A DNA stretch of 64,000 nt from Pseudoalteromonas apostichopi (lineage in GTDB: Bacteria > Pseudomonadota > Gammaproteobacteria > Enterobacterales > Alteromonadaceae), in contig NZ_AP028065.1 in assembly GCF_030297135.1 (NCBI RefSeq), positions 496,001 through 560,000 of the forward strand, read 5' to 3'. Shown here in pieces: positions 1 to 9,196 of this stretch. Under the pieces are notes generated by a model, which worked only from the letters and a program-made list of their open reading frames with translations, ran no database searches and was not told the origin of the DNA. The translations under genes and the position numbers were made by a program. How positions within the stretch are numbered: the stretch's first letter is position 1; the number at the start of each line of letters is the position of its first letter.

Positions 1-31
1 ATAACAACCAGCACTAATAAAAGGTACGGCC

Positions 32-1612
32 ATGCAACAGCGCGTTTTACCAGCAATATTTAAAAACTTTTTGGGGACTTCGCCACAGTGGTATAAATAC
101 ACCATTATTGCGTTTTTACTAATCAACCCAGTTTTATTTCAACTTAACCCTTATCTGGCAGGATGGGTATTAGTGCTCGAGTTTATCTTCACACTCGCAA
201 TGGCGCTAAAGTGTTACCCGCTTCAACCAGGTGGCTTATTAGCCATAGAGGCGTTGTTTATTGGAATGACAACAGCCGGCCAAGTTGAGCATGAAATAGT
301 ACAGAATATTGATGTAATTCTGTTACTTATCTTTATGGTTGCAGGCATATACTTTATGAAAGACTTGCTTTTGTATATTTTCACAAAGCTTGTTGTTTCG
401 GTGCGTAGCAAGACCGTGTTATCGCTGTCGTTTACAATTGCAGCTGCCTTCTTATCCGCTTTCTTAGATGCGTTAACGGTTATGGCTGTGGTTATTGCCG
501 TCGCTATGGGTTTCTATAGCATTTATCATAAAGTGGCATCTGGCAAAGATTCTAACAGTGAGCACGATATTAACGATGATAACCAGGTACGTCCTGTCAA
601 TCGCCAAGAGCTTGAAGAGTTTCGCGCTTTCTTACGTAACTTGTTGATGCATGCATCAATTGGTACTGCCTTAGGTGGTGTGTGTACTATGGTAGGAGAG
701 CCACAAAATTTAATTATTGCGGAACGAGCTGGCTGGTTCTTTGGCGAGTTTTTCTTTCGTATGCTGCCTATTACTTTGCCTGTAATGATTGCAGGTATTG
801 CCACGACTTTCTTCCTCGAGAAAACCAAAGCATTTGGCTATGGTGCCAAACTCCCAGCACCCATTCACACTATATTATCGGACCACGCTAAAAAGCTTGA
901 GAAAAAACGTACTACACGCGATAAAGTGAACTTAGCTATTCAAGCATTTATCGCTGTTTGGTTGATTATAGGTCTAGCACTTCATTTAGCCACTGTTGGT
1001 TTAATTGGCTTATCGGTAATTATTTTTGCGACAGCCAGTGCCGGCATCATTGAAGAACACCAACTAGGTAAAGCATTTGAAGAAGCCCTGCCATTCACTG
1101 CATTACTTTGCGTATTTTTCTCAATTGTTGCCGTTATTATCGACCAGCATTTATTTACACCCGTGATCGCATGGGTACTTACTTTTGAAGGCCAGCTGCA
1201 ATTAGTCATGTTCTTCATAGCTAACGGTATTCTGTCGATGGTCAGTGACAATGTTTTCGTAGGTACTGTGTATATAAACGAAGTTGCTGCTGCACTACAA
1301 GCAGGTCAAATTACTCGTGATCAGTTCGATTTACTGGCTGTGGCTATTAACACAGGTACTAACTTGCCAAGTGTTGCTACCCCTAATGGCCAAGCTGCGT
1401 TCTTGTTCTTGTTAACATCAACATTAGCACCTGTACTAAGGCTGTCTTACGGGCGCATGGTTTATATGGCCCTACCATATACCATAGTGTTAACGATTGT
1501 TGGTTTGAGTATGACCTTATTTAGCCTATCTGATATGACAGATTTACTCTATCAATGGGGCTTAATCAACCACCATACGGGTGTGTTACCAGGCTCACTT
1601 GGTGGTCATTAA
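32..1612 (+). CDS. nhaB: Na+/H+ antiporter NhaB
   Basis: 526-residue polytopic inner-membrane protein that exchanges external protons for cytoplasmic Na+, supporting Na+ and pH homeostasis. Hydrophobic segments run almost end to end, broken by a charged cytoplasmic loop near residues 168-195 and another near 285-300. Length and the N-terminal sequence (NFLGTSPQWYK) fit the NhaB family, about 513 residues in E. coli. A GGTACGG stretch precedes the ATG. It stands alone and is convergent with tyrA, sharing a terminator with it. A sodium antiporter fits a marine lifestyle. The family call is firm; transport kinetics cannot be inferred. Confidence 0.95.
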   Translation: MQQRVLPAIFKNFLGTSPQWYKYTIIAFLLINPVLFQLNPYLAGWVLVLEFIFTLAMALKCYPLQPGGLLAIEALFIGMTTAGQVEHEIVQNIDVILLLIFMVAGIYFMKDLLLYIFTKLVVSVRSKTVLSLSFTIAAAFLSAFLDALTVMAVVIAVAMGFYSIYHKVASGKDSNSEHDINDDNQVRPVNRQELEEFRAFLRNLLMHASIGTALGGVCTMVGEPQNLIIAERAGWFFGEFFFRMLPITLPVMIAGIATTFFLEKTKAFGYGAKLPAPIHTILSDHAKKLEKKRTTRDKVNLAIQAFIAVWLIIGLALHLATVGLIGLSVIIFATASAGIIEEHQLGKAFEEALPFTALLCVFFSIVAVIIDQHLFTPVIAWVLTFEGQLQLVMFFIANGILSMVSDNVFVGTVYINEVAAALQAGQITRDQFDLLAVAINTGTNLPSVATPNGQAAFLFLLTSTLAPVLRLSYGRMVYMALPYTIVLTIVGLSMTLFSLSDMTDLLYQWGLINHHTGVLPGSLGGH

Positions 1613-1621
1613 TCTAAACAA

Positions 1622-1646
1622 AAAAGCCCGCGAAATGCGGGCTTTT
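1622..1646. terminator. Bidirectional terminator between nhaB and tyrA
   Basis: A 9-bp GC-rich stem (AAAGCCCGC / GCGGGCTTT) with a 5-nt loop, flanked by A-runs on the left and T-rich sequence on the right. It lies between two convergent genes, so it can serve both strands. Confidence 0.85.
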
Positions 1647-1667
1647 GGTTTTATTGAGTATGAGTAT

Positions 1668-2801
1668 TTAATCTAACACTTTTGCATCGTTCGCTTTGTT
1701 TAGTAAGCTTCGGCTTTGCGTTAAGAAATGCGCTGTCGCATCAGAGAAATACTCTTTCGCATCTGCAAACGCGGCAATCAATGCAGCTTTATCACCTGCT
1801 TTGAGTTTTTCGAGGGTTTCCGCAAAAGTATCTTGGTAATTTGCAAGTAATGATTCTACATCGTCGAATTGCGCTAACATGATATCAGAATATAGTTCAG
1901 GTGACTGAGCAAACAATCTCCCAACCATCATTAACTCTAACTGATAAATTGGTGATGAACAGCTGCGAAGCTCTGCCAACGTATGACTTTGCTTGGCAAG
2001 AAACTGACCATATACAAAGGTTGTTAAGTGACGCATTACCTGAATGATTTGCATCGCTTCATCATGTTTTTTAGCATCCATTTCAACCACTTGACATCCC
2101 CAAACTTGGAGTTGCGCCATTAGCCCTTTAGCTACTTCATGATCTCGCCCTTCACACACAACAACGGTTTGTTTTACCCAGTGTGAAATATCTGGACCAA
2201 ACATGGGATGCAACCCGACTACTGGGCCGCTATGAGCCGCCATTAGGGCTTTTAAAGGCTTTTGCTTAACTGATGTAATATCAACTAATAAACAGTCATC
2301 ATCGAGTGTTGGTAATGCCGAAACTACGTGTTCAAGTGCATTAATTGGTACACTCACCAGGACTAATTTTGCCCCTTTTAATATCGCTTCACTCTGTGCT
2401 TGCTGTGCTTTATCTAAAATACGGACTTCATAACCTGAACGAGCAAATTGTTGAGCAAATAGCTGACCCATGGCACCTTCACCACCAACAATTACAATGG
2501 GTGATAACTGAGGTGCAACACAAGCGAGGCTACCTTGCTGGTTTTGATACGCTTCACGCATCATACGGCGCAGGATATCTTCAACTAACTCAGGGTTAAC
2601 CCCTTGTGCGACTGCTTCTTTGCGGCGAGCTGCAAGTAAATCAGCCTCGCGATCTGGGGCATGTAATGGCGCACCGATTTGTTGCTTAATTGCGCCTATT
2701 TTTTCTGTAATCCCATTACGCTTTGCCAGTAATGCCACCAATTGCGCATCACATTCATCTATTCCTGCTCTTAAATCAGCTAGATCATTCACTGTTACCA
2801 C
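1668..2801 (-). CDS. tyrA: Bifunctional chorismate mutase / prephenate dehydrogenase (T-protein)
   Basis: Makes 4-hydroxyphenylpyruvate for tyrosine synthesis from chorismate via prephenate. An N-terminal helical chorismate mutase domain (about residues 1-90; LRAGIDECD, LLAKR) precedes an NAD-dependent prephenate dehydrogenase domain that opens with IVGGEGAMG near residue 105. The open frame extends to a TTG at 2816, but a GTG at 2801 has AGGTG six bases upstream and gives 377 residues, close to the E. coli protein (373). The location near the rplS operon is also seen in E. coli. A TyrR-box-like site lies just upstream. Function is confident; the start is a choice. Confidence 0.93.
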   Translation of the reverse strand: MVTVNDLADLRAGIDECDAQLVALLAKRNGITEKIGAIKQQIGAPLHAPDREADLLAARRKEAVAQGVNPELVEDILRRMMREAYQNQQGSLACVAPQLSPIVIVGGEGAMGQLFAQQFARSGYEVRILDKAQQAQSEAILKGAKLVLVSVPINALEHVVSALPTLDDDCLLVDITSVKQKPLKALMAAHSGPVVGLHPMFGPDISHWVKQTVVVCEGRDHEVAKGLMAQLQVWGCQVVEMDAKKHDEAMQIIQVMRHLTTFVYGQFLAKQSHTLAELRSCSSPIYQLELMMVGRLFAQSPELYSDIMLAQFDDVESLLANYQDTFAETLEKLKAGDKAALIAAFADAKEYFSDATAHFLTQSRSLLNKANDAKVLD

Positions 2802-2826
2802 GTTACTACACCTCAAACCCTAAAAA

Positions 2827-2844
2827 CGTAAATAATTATATACA
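2827..2844 (-). promoter_or_regulatory. Candidate TyrR box upstream of tyrA
   Basis: CGTAAA-N6-TATACA matches the TyrR consensus TGTAAA-N6-TTTACA at 10 of 12 arm positions. It sits 25 bp upstream of the proposed tyrA GTG and overlaps a TATAAT read on the minus strand (2835-2840). No clear -35 was found. No tyrR gene is in the window, so this is a pattern match only. Confidence 0.35.
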
Positions 2845-3019
2845 AAAAAGTAAAGCTTTTAATACAAATTATAGTAACAGGATAACAGCCAAAGCACAAA
2901 GCCCTAACGTGCATGTCGCATAGCTTATAAAGGGATAAATAGAGGTCAGTCGATCAGTTTGAAGGGAGTACTTAGGTGTCTCACAAAGGGGGGAAAATTA
3001 TTTTTGTGGTATAAAAACC

Positions 3020-3054
3020 AAAACGGGCTGCAACCTAAGGCTGCAACCCGTTTT
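3020..3054 (-). terminator. Terminator of the rpsP-rimM-trmD-rplS operon
   Basis: Long stem AAAACGGG-TGCA pairing with TGCA-CCCGTTTT (some G-U pairs) directly after the rplS stop, with a T/A-rich tail on the minus strand. Confidence 0.8.
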
Positions 3055-3079
3055 ATTTTGCGTTGTAAAACAGCGCGTA

Positions 3080-3439
3080 TTAGTTAAGTTTTTCTCTAAT
3101 ACGTGCAGATTTACCAGAACGCTCACGTAGATAGTAAAGTTTCGCACGGCGAACAGCACCGCGACGTTTAACTGAGATACTATCGATAAGAGGGCTGTGC
3201 GTTTGGAATACACGCTCAACACCTTCACCGCTCGAAATTTTACGAACTGTGAATGCTGAGTGAAGACCACGATTACGCTTAGCGATTACAACACCTTCAA
3301 AGGCCTGTAGACGCTCTTTGTTACCTTCTTTTACACGTACCTGTACAACAACTGTATCACCAGCGCCGAATGCTGGTACGTCTGATTTAAGCTGCTCTTC
3401 TTCAAGCGCTTTAATAATATTTTGGTTTACTTTTGCCAT
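3080..3439 (-). CDS. rplS: 50S ribosomal protein L19
   Basis: Large-subunit ribosomal protein at the 30S-50S interface. The 119-residue product carries the L19 signatures LQAFEGVVIA, NRGLHSAFTVRK and SVKRRGAVRRAKLYYLRER. The frame extends four codons further, but the ATG at 3439 (MAKVNQN) matches family length and lies behind an AGTGAGAAATAT stretch. It is the last gene of the rpsP-rimM-trmD-rplS operon, 33 bp after trmD, and is followed by a strong terminator. Confidence 0.97.
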   Translation of the reverse strand: MAKVNQNIIKALEEEQLKSDVPAFGAGDTVVVQVRVKEGNKERLQAFEGVVIAKRNRGLHSAFTVRKISSGEGVERVFQTHSPLIDSISVKRRGAVRRAKLYYLRERSGKSARIREKLN

Positions 3440-3472
3440 TATATTTCTCACTTTCCTAGGTGTAACTGTCTT

Positions 3473-4240
3473 CTAGCCACAAGCTTGTTGGTACTCTTGC
3501 TGAAACTCAGCAAGGAGTGCCGCTTGCTCCTCAGTCAGAGCTAGGTTATGCAACAAGTCAGGACGACGAAGCCAAGTTCTACCAAGTGATTGCTTTGTGC
3601 GCCACTTAGCGATTTCTTGGTGGTTTCCGCTGAGCAATACAGCAGGCACCTGTTTATCATCCAATGTCTCTGGCCGTGTATAGTGAGGACAATCAAGCAA
3701 GCCATTCGAAAATGAATCTTGCTCAGCTGACTGGTTATGACCTAACACCCCTGGTACTAATCGTGCTACTGCATCAATTAGCGTCATTGCGGGTAGTTCA
3801 CCACCACTTAAAATAAAATCACCAATTGACCATTCTTCGTCAACGTATGATTCTATAATTCGCTCATCTATACCTTCATAGCGACCGGCAATTAAAATCA
3901 GCTTTTCTGAATGCGCAAGTTCACTTGCACCTTGCTGATCTAATTTGCGCCCTTGCGGTGACATATAAATTACTTTTGCACCATCACCTGCCGCTTTTTT
4001 AGCGTCAAGGATAGCTTGTTTCAATGGTTCAACCATCATTAACATGCCAGGACCACCCCCGTAAGGACGGTCATCTACAGTTCTATGCTTATCAGTAGCA
4101 TAGTCACGCGGATTCCAGCAGTTAAAGTCAATTAGACCATTTTTAACTGCGCGACCTGTAACCCCTTGAGTGGTAATCGCATCAAACATGTCCGGGAAAA
4201 GGCTAATCACCCCTACCCATAGCGAACTCGTTTGTGACAT
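3473..4240 (-). CDS. trmD: tRNA (guanine-N1)-methyltransferase
   Basis: Methylates G37 at N1 in tRNAs reading CNN codons, using S-adenosylmethionine, and so prevents +1 frameshifting. The 255 residues match the family. Visible hallmarks are WVGVISLFPDMF at the N-terminus, YGGGPGMLM near residue 60, and the trefoil-knot cofactor loop IGDFILSGGELPA near 135-147. The start ATG shares one base with the rimM stop, indicating translational coupling. Confident. Confidence 0.97.
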   Translation of the reverse strand: MSQTSSLWVGVISLFPDMFDAITTQGVTGRAVKNGLIDFNCWNPRDYATDKHRTVDDRPYGGGPGMLMMVEPLKQAILDAKKAAGDGAKVIYMSPQGRKLDQQGASELAHSEKLILIAGRYEGIDERIIESYVDEEWSIGDFILSGGELPAMTLIDAVARLVPGVLGHNQSAEQDSFSNGLLDCPHYTRPETLDDKQVPAVLLSGNHQEIAKWRTKQSLGRTWLRRPDLLHNLALTEEQAALLAEFQQEYQQACG

Positions 4241-4773
4241 TAAAACCCTGGGTCCCAGTCAACGGTAATTTCTCTTGCATCATATTTAACTTCTTTAATA
4301 ACAGAGTCTGTTAAGAAAGGAATTAAACGTTCTGCTTGGCCAAATGCATCTTTTTTGTTTGCTTTCACAACCAAAACATCATTTGAGCCTGTCTCCATAA
4401 GGTCATCGACTGTGCCTAAGTTATAACCTTTATCAGTTATAACAGACATGCCGATCAGATCTCGCCAATAGAATTCACCTTGCGGTAATTCTGGTAGCTG
4501 CGCTGCGTCTACTGAGATTTCTACATTGGTTAAAGCCATTGCTTCGTCTCGGTCGTTTACTTGCGCAACTTTAGCGATAAAGCCTTTGTTGTGGCGACGC
4601 CAGTCGACCACTTCTAAGGTCTGCCATTTACCTTGCTGCCCTATCAACCATGGGCTGAAATCGAAGATCCCTTCGGGATCATCAGTAAATGAATGCACCT
4701 TAAGCCAGCCCTTTATACCATACGGGGCACCGAGCTTTCCTACTGTAATATACGAGGTGTTCTCTTGACTCAT
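4240..4773 (-). CDS. rimM: 16S rRNA processing / 30S maturation factor RimM
   Basis: Assists late 30S assembly by binding S19 around the 16S 3' major domain. The 177-residue protein has the N-terminal RimM beta-barrel (GKLGAPYGIKGWLKV, residues 12-26) and a C-terminal PRC-barrel (EFYWRDLIG through ITVDWDPGF). It is the second gene of the S16 operon, 17 bp after rpsP, and overlaps trmD by one base. Confident. Confidence 0.97.
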   Translation of the reverse strand: MSQENTSYITVGKLGAPYGIKGWLKVHSFTDDPEGIFDFSPWLIGQQGKWQTLEVVDWRRHNKGFIAKVAQVNDRDEAMALTNVEISVDAAQLPELPQGEFYWRDLIGMSVITDKGYNLGTVDDLMETGSNDVLVVKANKKDAFGQAERLIPFLTDSVIKEVKYDAREITVDWDPGF

Positions 4774-4790
4774 GGTTACTCTTACGCCTA

Positions 4791-5039
4791 TTAAGCCGCT
4801 TTACGAGCGTCTTTAACTAACTTAGCTACGCGATCTGAAAGAGATGCGCCTTGACCTACCCAGTGTTCAACACGAGATAAATCTAAACGTACTTTTTCTT
4901 CCTGACCAGAAGCAATTGGGTTAAAGAAACCTACTTTCTCGATGAAGCGACCGTCACGCGAGAAACGGCTATCCGCAACCACAATTTGATAGAAAGGGCG
5001 TTTTTTAGCGCCACCACGTTGCAAACGAATAGTTACCAT
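4791..5039 (-). CDS. rpsP: 30S ribosomal protein S16
   Basis: 82-residue small-subunit protein opening MVTIRLQRGGAKKRPFYQIV, the canonical S16 start. The open frame reads back to 5135, but the extra 32 residues have no S16 character and the leader contains a hairpin, so the ATG at 5039 is preferred; AGAGGACGG lies just upstream. First gene of the rpsP-rimM-trmD-rplS operon. Confidence 0.97.
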   Translation of the reverse strand: MVTIRLQRGGAKKRPFYQIVVADSRFSRDGRFIEKVGFFNPIASGQEEKVRLDLSRVEHWVGQGASLSDRVAKLVKDARKAA

Positions 5040-5086
5040 ACCGTCCTCTACATTAGATTGACTGTTTTCATTAATAAGATTTACTC

Positions 5087-5107
5087 CCCAGTACGGGAAG
5101 CTGGGGA
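5087..5107 (-). promoter_or_regulatory. Hairpin in the rpsP operon leader
   Basis: A 7-bp perfect stem TCCCCAG / CTGGGGA with a 7-nt loop sits about 50 bp upstream of the rpsP ATG, in what should be the 5' untranslated region. It lacks a T-run of the usual kind directly after it on the minus strand, so it looks more like a leader structure than a terminator. Function unknown. Confidence 0.4.
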
Positions 5108-5232
5108 ATTGTACGAGTTTTTTGCAACATTGCAAGTAAGAACTGCTGCAAAATGTAAGTTTAGTTGATTAAACACTGATCTGGCCTTTAAATCTTACAT
5201 GCAGCTAACAACTATGCATAAATTATCTACAA

Positions 5233-5257
5233 AAAAAGGAGCTATACGCTCCTTTTT
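5233..5257 (-). terminator. Terminator of ffh
   Basis: AAAAAGGAGC / GCTCCTTTTT stem with a 5-nt loop, 22 bp after the ffh stop and ending in a run of Ts on the minus strand. Confidence 0.85.
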
Positions 5258-5279
5258 ATACACTTAATAAAAAGCGCTA

Positions 5280-6656
5280 TTAAAATTTAGGACCACCACC
5301 CATCATGCCAGGTGGTAACATGCCTTTCATACCGCGCATCATTTTCTTCATACCCCCCTTGCCTTTCATCTTTTTCATCATCTTCTGCATTTGCGTAAAT
5401 TGCTTAAGCAGTTTGTTGATTTCTTGCACTTGGGTACCAGAGCCTGCGGCAATACGTTTTTTACGAGAGCCCTTGATGATTTCAGGACGCGCGCGCTCTT
5501 TTGGTGTCATTGAGTTAATGATGGCTTCCATTTGTACGAAAGTCTTATCGCCCATCTGCCCTTTTACGGCGTCTGGTAAGTTTTGCATGCCCGGTAGCTT
5601 ATCAAGCATCGACATCATACCGCCCATGTTCTTCATTTGACGAAGTTGCTCAGCAAAGTCATCTAATGTAAAGCCGTCACCTTTAAATACTTTCTCAGCA
5701 ACTTTAGCCGCTTTCTCTTTATCTACTTTCATTTCGACTTCTTCGATTAATGAAAGTACATCACCCATACCTAGGATACGAGAAGCAATACGGTCAGGGT
5801 GGAAAGGTTCAAGTGCATCAGTGCGCTCACCTACACCCATAAACTTGATCGGCTTACCGGTAATATGACGGATTGATAATGCAGCACCACCACGAGCATC
5901 ACCATCAGTCTTTGTTAAGATCACACCACTCAAAGGTAGCGCTTCATCAAATGCTTTTGCGGTGTTTGCTGCATCTTGACCTGTCATCGCGTCAACGACG
6001 AATAAGGTTTCGATTGGATTAATCGCACTGTGCAGTGCTTTGATCTCGTCCATCATGTCGTTATCGACATGTAAACGACCTGCAGTATCGACTAATACTA
6101 CATCGATGAACTTTTTCTTCGCGTGTGAAATCGCATTATTCGCAATATCTACTGGCTTTTGTGAGATATCGCTTGGGAAGAACTCAACACCCACTTCATC
6201 AGCAAGTGTTTCTAGCTGTTTGATTGCTGCCGGACGATAAACGTCAGCACTAACAACTAACACAGACTTTTTCTTACGCTCTTTTAAGAATTTAGCTAGT
6301 TTACCAACACTGGTTGTTTTACCAGCACCTTGTAGGCCCGCCATCATCACAACCGCAGGCGGCTGCGCATTAAGGCTTAACTCTTCATTTGCTTCACCCA
6401 TTGCCTTTTCAAGTTCTTCACGAACAATCTTAATAAAGACTTGGCCTGGACTTAAGCTTTTCGTTACTTCAACACCAACGGCGCGTTCTTTAACTTGCTT
6501 AACGAACTCACGAACAACAGGTAATGCAACGTCCGCTTCCAAAAATGCCATGCGGACTTCACGTAATGTATCTTTTATATTTTCTTCAGTTAGGCGTCCG
6601 CGGCCACTGATATTTTTTAAGGTTTTACCTAAGCGTTCTTGGAGATTCTCAAACAT
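5280..6656 (-). CDS. ffh: Signal recognition particle protein Ffh (SRP54)
   Basis: GTPase that binds 4.5S RNA and signal sequences and delivers nascent inner-membrane proteins to FtsY. The 458 residues have an N domain, then the G domain with P-loop GLQGAGKTT (about 107-115), DTAGR (about 190) and TKTDGDARGG (about 247-256). A methionine-rich M domain follows, ending in a run of Met, Lys and Gly. The single-gene unit diverges from ypjD. Its RNA partner ffs is at 32.5 kb in this window. Confidence 0.98.
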   Translation of the reverse strand: MFENLQERLGKTLKNISGRGRLTEENIKDTLREVRMAFLEADVALPVVREFVKQVKERAVGVEVTKSLSPGQVFIKIVREELEKAMGEANEELSLNAQPPAVVMMAGLQGAGKTTSVGKLAKFLKERKKKSVLVVSADVYRPAAIKQLETLADEVGVEFFPSDISQKPVDIANNAISHAKKKFIDVVLVDTAGRLHVDNDMMDEIKALHSAINPIETLFVVDAMTGQDAANTAKAFDEALPLSGVILTKTDGDARGGAALSIRHITGKPIKFMGVGERTDALEPFHPDRIASRILGMGDVLSLIEEVEMKVDKEKAAKVAEKVFKGDGFTLDDFAEQLRQMKNMGGMMSMLDKLPGMQNLPDAVKGQMGDKTFVQMEAIINSMTPKERARPEIIKGSRKKRIAAGSGTQVQEINKLLKQFTQMQKMMKKMKGKGGMKKMMRGMKGMLPPGMMGGGPKF

Positions 6657-6899
6657 GTAAAGGTTCCGATAAAACGTGTTTCACCTGTAGTGTACATAAA
6701 ACAGACAAGTTTGAAGACAATACAGGCAATATTAAAATTTAATTACTAGCAGTATACCGTAAATGGTGGTCGACAATACAGTGTTCAAGTGTGTAGTTTG
6801 AGTTTCTTTTTACAAACTCTATGCTTTTTCCTTGCTATAAAATACAATGGCATCAAAGAGACAAGGATTTATCTATATAAATTAAGTGGCCAAAACACG

Positions 6900-7703
6900 A
6901 TGATTATTAGTTTAACTATTATTGCTAGTTTGTTTTATGTGTTAGCAACGTCACATGTGCTATCACGCCTTTTCCACAAACAAGGTCCGAGCCAAAAACT
7001 CACAGTGATACTAAGCACTGTGGCTATCCTTGCCCATATGCTATTACTGGTTAATTCAGTTTTTCGTGCTGACGGTCAAGATTTGAGTATCGTCAACGTT
7101 GCTTTATTGACCTGTTGGGTCATCGTAGTATCCGTTACAGCTGTGTCGCTCAAGTTCCCTGCTACCTTATTACTACCAGTTGTGTATGGTTTTGCAGCCT
7201 TACTTACACTTGCCAGCTTATTTATTCCGCATCATGTGATTTTACAATCAATAGATGTTGAACTTGGCTTAGTCACTCATATATCGTTATCACTTTTGGC
7301 ATATTGTGTGCTGATAATCTCAACACTCTATGCGGTACAGTTTTACTTTATTGATAAGCGTTTAAAGCGCAAAGACTTAGCAATCGTACACAGTCATCTT
7401 CCACCTTTAATGGTCGTTGAGCGTCAGCTTTATCAATTACTCACGCTTGGTACAATTCTACTTACCTTTGCACTACTTTCTGGGTTTATCTTCTTAGAAG
7501 GTATGTTTGCCAGTGAATTTATCCATAAAACGGTTTTATCGTTAATTGCTTGGCTTATTTTCACTGTTGTAACAGTGGGTCACTTACGTCAAGGCTGGCG
7601 TGGTAAACCCGTGGTGTTTTCGATCATGATAGCCGCTTTTATCTTGTCACTTGCTTATTTTGGCAGCCGTTTCATCCAAGAAGTGATTCTAAATAAGTTT
7701 TAA
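6900..7703 (+). CDS. ypjD: Inner-membrane cytochrome c assembly-like protein YpjD (CcsA/HemX family)
   Basis: 267-residue protein with about eight hydrophobic segments and the HISLSLLAYC region typical of the CcsA/YpjD family. The frame opens at 6789, but the ATG at 6900 (MIISLTIIASLFYVL) matches the family N-terminus; no strong Shine-Dalgarno is seen there. It diverges from ffh and precedes corB, the same order as E. coli ffh / ypjD / yfjD. Some relatives handle heme; the exact role of YpjD is not established. A link to magnesium transport is suggested only by adjacency. Confidence 0.85.
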   Translation: MIISLTIIASLFYVLATSHVLSRLFHKQGPSQKLTVILSTVAILAHMLLLVNSVFRADGQDLSIVNVALLTCWVIVVSVTAVSLKFPATLLLPVVYGFAALLTLASLFIPHHVILQSIDVELGLVTHISLSLLAYCVLIISTLYAVQFYFIDKRLKRKDLAIVHSHLPPLMVVERQLYQLLTLGTILLTFALLSGFIFLEGMFASEFIHKTVLSLIAWLIFTVVTVGHLRQGWRGKPVVFSIMIAAFILSLAYFGSRFIQEVILNKF

Positions 7704-7764
7704 CTTGACTCAGCAAGCTGTCTCTAGCTTAATATGCACTGATTTATAAAAAAAGGATCCATCG

Positions 7765-9033
7765 TTGGACGACATATCGACTAGTACCCTGTTTATTATA
7801 TTGGGATTATTGATACTTATTTCTGCTTATTTTTCTGGTTCTGAAACTGGAATTATGTCAATTAACCGTATCCGCTTGCGCCATCTTGCTAAAGAAGATC
7901 ATCGTGCAGCGAAACGCGTCAGCAAACTGTTAAGTCGCCCTGACAGACTCATTGGTCTGATCTTGATTGGTAACAACCTAGTTAATATCGCTGCAGCACA
8001 GGTTGCAACGATTATTGGTATTCGCCTATATGGTGACCTCGGTATCGCAATTGCAACTGGTGCACTGACCTTAGTGGTTTTAATCTTTGCCGAAGTAACG
8101 CCAAAGACACTTGCAGCGCTTTACCCAGAAAAGGTCGCTTTCCCAAGCTCGATTGTCCTTAAGGGGCTTTTGAAAATACTTTTCCCATTTGTGGTTATCG
8201 TAAACTGGATGACCAATGGCATGCTGCGCTTGTTTGGTATCACAACAGCACAAATTGAAGAGCACAGTTTAAGTAAAGAAGAATTAAAAACCGTGGTGAA
8301 CGAATCTGGTGCTCTATTACCAGCTCGCCACCAAAGCATGCTGACTTCAATTTTAGATTTAGAGCAAGTAACTGTTGAAGATATCATGATCCCACGCAAC
8401 GAAATTGTTGCTATCGATATCAATGATGACTGGAAACTTATTAGCCGTCAGCTAACTCATGCTCAGCATACTCGCGTTTTATTATATCGTGACCAAATTG
8501 ATGATGCTGTTGGCTTTATTCACTCACGTGATGCACTGCGCCTATTAACTAAAGAGCAGTTTGATAAGCCATCACTATTACGTGCGGTTCGTGAAATCTA
8601 CTTTATTCCTGAAGGCACATCACTAAACACACAATTGCTTAAGTTCCAGCAATCAAAAGAACGTATCGGTTTAGTTGTTGATGAATATGGCGATATCCAA
8701 GGCCTAGTAACACTTGAAGATATTCTCGAAGAAGTTGTTGGTGACTTCACAACAACGCAAACTCGCACGCCAAGTGAGGAAGTTACAGAGCAAGACGATG
8801 GCTCAGTACTTGTAGATGGCGGTGCTAATATTCGCGATTTAAATAAAGAAATGGGTTGGGAGCTCCCGATTGATGGCCCGAAAACGCTAAGTGGTTTAAT
8901 CGTTGAATACTTAGAGGATATCCCAGACTCAAACCTAAGTTTACGTATTGCCGGATACCCTATTGAAGTGATCGAGATAAAAGAAAACATGGTGAAGTTA
9001 GTTAAAGTTATTCCAAGCAAACGCACGGAGTAA
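7765..9033 (+). CDS. corB: CorB/HlyC-CorC family transporter (DUF21 and CBS pair)
   Basis: 422-residue membrane protein of the CNNM/CorC family tied to magnesium or cobalt efflux. The N-terminal DUF21 membrane domain (residues 1-180; SGSETGIMSINRIRLRHLA) is followed by a CBS pair (VEDIMIPRNEIV near 205; GLVVDEYGDIQGLVTLEDILEE near 297-318) and a C-terminal CorC_HlyC domain. Translation starts at a TTG (7765) behind AAAAGGA. It lies 61 bp after ypjD and is probably cotranscribed. Confident on family; the substrate is inferred. Confidence 0.9.
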   Translation: MDDISTSTLFIILGLLILISAYFSGSETGIMSINRIRLRHLAKEDHRAAKRVSKLLSRPDRLIGLILIGNNLVNIAAAQVATIIGIRLYGDLGIAIATGALTLVVLIFAEVTPKTLAALYPEKVAFPSSIVLKGLLKILFPFVVIVNWMTNGMLRLFGITTAQIEEHSLSKEELKTVVNESGALLPARHQSMLTSILDLEQVTVEDIMIPRNEIVAIDINDDWKLISRQLTHAQHTRVLLYRDQIDDAVGFIHSRDALRLLTKEQFDKPSLLRAVREIYFIPEGTSLNTQLLKFQQSKERIGLVVDEYGDIQGLVTLEDILEEVVGDFTTTQTRTPSEEVTEQDDGSVLVDGGANIRDLNKEMGWELPIDGPKTLSGLIVEYLEDIPDSNLSLRIAGYPIEVIEIKENMVKLVKVIPSKRTE

Positions 9034-9048
9034 CGTTCGACTCACCCC

Positions 9049-9078
9049 AAAAAAGGAGTAGCTTGCTACTCCTTTTTT
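9049..9078 (+). terminator. Terminator of ypjD-corB
   Basis: Perfect 14-bp inverted repeat (AAAAAAGGAGTAGC / GCTACTCCTTTTTT) 15 bp after the corB stop. Confidence 0.88.
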
Positions 9079-9196
9079 GTTAGTTATAACTGAAAAGCCT
9101 CAGAAAATTCACATTTTCCCAGCAGACCCCACACCGAAAAGCAATTCCTCTACTATTATTTTCTTTAAATACTCTGTTGTATAACAAGGAAAAATA

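Noticed and set aside
5040..5135. N-terminal extension of rpsP
   Set aside because: Extra 32 residues do not resemble S16 and coincide with a leader hairpin; the family start is at 5039.
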